Below are positions 61,952 to 64,000 of a stretch of DNA of 64,000 bases, in pieces. Below the pieces are notes generated by a model. The model saw nothing but the letters and a program-made list of their open reading frames with translations, was not told where the DNA came from and searched no databases. Within the stretch, counting starts at the first letter, position 1; each line of letters opens with the position of its first letter. A program made the translations under genes and the position numbers. Origin of the DNA: Solanum dulcamara (Eukaryota; Streptophyta; Magnoliopsida; Solanales; Solanaceae). The stretch lies in assembly GCF_947179165.1 (NCBI RefSeq), contig NC_077247.1, forward strand, positions 48,466,935-48,530,934, read 5' to 3'.

Positions 61952-63898
61952 GTTATACAATATTTTACCATCAACTTGTTGCTTTGAGGTCATTCTCTTT
62001 TCTTCTTTTTTAAATTCACTTTCAAGCATAATAGCCACAACTTTTAGAGGATAAATTAAACCATCAACAATGTAAAATTCCACTCACTGGGATCAAGAAT
62101 GATTAAAAAAGCATAATTAAATTATTATTTTTATGAGTTCCGCATAGTTATTAGTTATTTTTTTTGTTATCATTTATGAACTAATATTATTTAAACTAAT
62201 TATTCGAAATTATCTGATATATCATACTAAATAAATGTCCCGAAAGCGCACTAATCAGCTGCCCTCATTGAACACACCGACACACAGTAGCGATTCATAC
62301 AATTCTTTAAAAATATCTTGCTTAAAATACGATTTATTAGGTAGAAGTTGGCAAACAAAAACACATGTGTTTGGATATATAATTTTCACAAATGCACTTT
62401 TCAACCAAAAATATATTTCTTTTCCGAGTAAATCTTAACGGCAAGTTTGGTAAATTAATTGAACTTAATAAACTACCAACTTAAGGATGTTCATTAATCA
62501 GAGAAAATTATGTTACGAAACTTCGCAAAAAGTTGTTAAATAGCGTTCCGTAAATAAACTCTGGATAATATTTTTGTTTAATTAAGTTAATCGAAACTTC
62601 TAAACTAATTTTCTTAGGGATTGTCAAAGAAAAATAATCAATATATGAAGACAGAATATAATTAGCACTCGTCAATAACTCTCAAATATTTTTAAGTTTA
62701 CCAATTTGTAAAAATATTAGGATTACATCCAAATCAGATCGATAAATAAATTATTTATAATGCTCATTTTAGGAGGACTGTTATTGTTAAGCATTTGTGT
62801 ATTTCTTGCTATAAAATTTAAAATGAATATATATATTTTTACCTCCTCCTTTATAATTTGAATAAAAAAGATAAATATTTAAAAATTAGAAAAAGATTAA
62901 AACTAAAAACCAAATTTTGTAGAAAGATACAACACGTCAACACCAATTAACCTTATACTGAACAAGTAATTTCTATTAATAATAAAAATCTTTGCTCATG
63001 TCACATTTTGTTTCTCCGTAAATTATGTCATTGTATTGACTTGATATACATGTCATATATGGATGCGTTATATTTTTATACACATAATATAATTTTTCCA
63101 ACAAAAGATATTTAACCGTCTATCCTTCATTACATATGGCTATGCCCCCGTGTATAAGAAAAACAAAATGAAATAGCAAATAGCAATATTATTTGTGTTA
63201 TTGATCTTCGCGTAACAAAGACTATATTATAATTTGGGATTTAATAGTATGAAGAATTTTTATATTACGTTTACTAAATAACATATCTTATCTTTTAAGT
63301 TGCTAATATTTTTTTTTTTAATAAACAAATTTATAATTGTCTTTTAAATGTGGCAACGATATAAACCACTTATAAAGCATCTTTTACATAATTATTATTG
63401 TGCAGAAGTTAAAACTTTACGATTTGTGTATAATTGATCTGTATATCAAATGACTCCTAAGTCCTAACACAGAAGTGACACCACTCCCTTAAAACAAGGA
63501 AAGCAAAACCCACTCCTAGTTATAAAAACAACATTGTTTTTCTATAAAATAATATTACAATTCTATTTATTCTTAATTATCTATTATATTAAAACTAATT
63601 TTTTATTTTCATTTACTCACTTTAACATTTTTCTTTTTCATATTTTACCTTTTAATACTATATTAATACAAGTAAAAAAAGCATGAAAGAAAATGTAGTT
63701 CTTGAGATTTGAATGTGAAAGTTCAAAGTAAATTTTGAAACTTTTAAACTACTAATTCAATCTCTAATTTTGTTGTTAAAAAATTCAAAATTTATGTATA
63801 TGCATTAAAAATAAAAAAAATATTTTATTTACAATATAAAAAAATTTCTAAAAAAAATTGAATAAATACCCTTGCCCTGCCCTAGATCGACCCTAAAT

Positions 63899-64000
63899 AT
63901 ACATATATAGTACGTGCATATGTTAATTATTTCCGGGGACACCATCACCATACACACAAATCACTTTAACAAACATCACACCACAACAAATAGTTTATTA
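63899..64000 (+). promoter_or_regulatory. Probable promoter and leader of a gene beyond the window
   Basis: A TATA-like TATACATATATAG (63899-63911) is followed about 30 bp later by a C/A-rich, T-poor stretch (ACACCATCACCATACACACA, then CAAACATCACACCACAACAA), which is typical of a plant 5' leader. No ATG of a conserved gene lies before the window ends. Confidence 0.35.

Larger units (their letters stand above)
55000..63890. other. AT-rich intergenic DNA downstream of the bromodomain gene
   Basis: Nearly 9 kb without a plausible gene; all open frames are short and of low complexity. It holds three MITEs listed separately, a C-rich run at about 59383-59406 and a GAA run at about 59420-59436. 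The rest shows nothing I can name. Confidence 0.65.

Noticed and set aside
54794..63890. Further genes downstream of the bromodomain gene
   Set aside because: All open frames are under about 70 codons and look like chance translations of AT-rich DNA; no splice-linked coding pattern was seen.

Overview
The window looks like nuclear DNA of a dicot in the nightshade family (Solanaceae, probably Solanum or a close relative). Three things point there: the gene structures have many short GT-AG introns in AT-rich DNA, the predicted proteins fall in plant families, and several interspersed repeats are types I know from Solanaceae. The species is an inference.

Layout. Positions 1-3005 hold the 3' part of a decayed Ty1/copia retrotransposon, including a probable 3' LTR. 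Positions 3006-12480 are AT-rich intergenic DNA with several small inverted-repeat transposons (MITEs) and a degenerate minisatellite. Four multi-exon genes follow, all on the + strand. (1) 13166-19672: a STRUBBELIG-family LRR receptor-like pseudokinase, 16 coding exons, 763 aa. (2) 23228-29894, with an upstream leader exon near 21000: a WRC + RING + JmjC protein of the JMJ24 type, 949 aa, lacking two of the three JmjC iron ligands. (3) 36503-48521: a katanin p80 (KTN80) WD40 subunit, 18 exons, 1022 aa, with a long 15-residue repeat tract in its linker. (4) 51064-54773: a SANT/Myb-like plus bromodomain protein, 498 aa. Positions 55000-63890 are AT-rich and gene-free, with three clear MITEs. 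The last ~100 bases look like the promoter and leader of a gene starting beyond the window.

The four genes do not form a pathway. They serve cell-surface signalling, chromatin and ubiquitin regulation, microtubule severing, and acetyl-chromatin reading. Exon boundaries were placed by hand from GT/AG sites, phase and family resemblance. Each model keeps an open frame and reaches a length typical of its family, but none has been checked against transcripts.

The mobile fraction is rich and much of it lies in introns: an RTE-type LINE 3' end in the JMJ24-like gene, two short retroposon tails of the same kind in the SRF and KTN80 genes, a tRNA-headed SINE in KTN80 intron 1, a 1.7-kb insertion with a 12-bp target duplication and a nested inverted-repeat element in KTN80 intron 3, and a Mutator-like element with about 135-bp inverted repeats in the JMJ24 leader intron. 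I found no clearly new biological system. The most interesting leads are the catalytically broken JmjC domain with an upstream ORF overlapping its start codon, the KTN80 repeat tract, the recent in-frame duplication in the SRF juxtamembrane region, and the tail shared between LINE and short retroposon copies.
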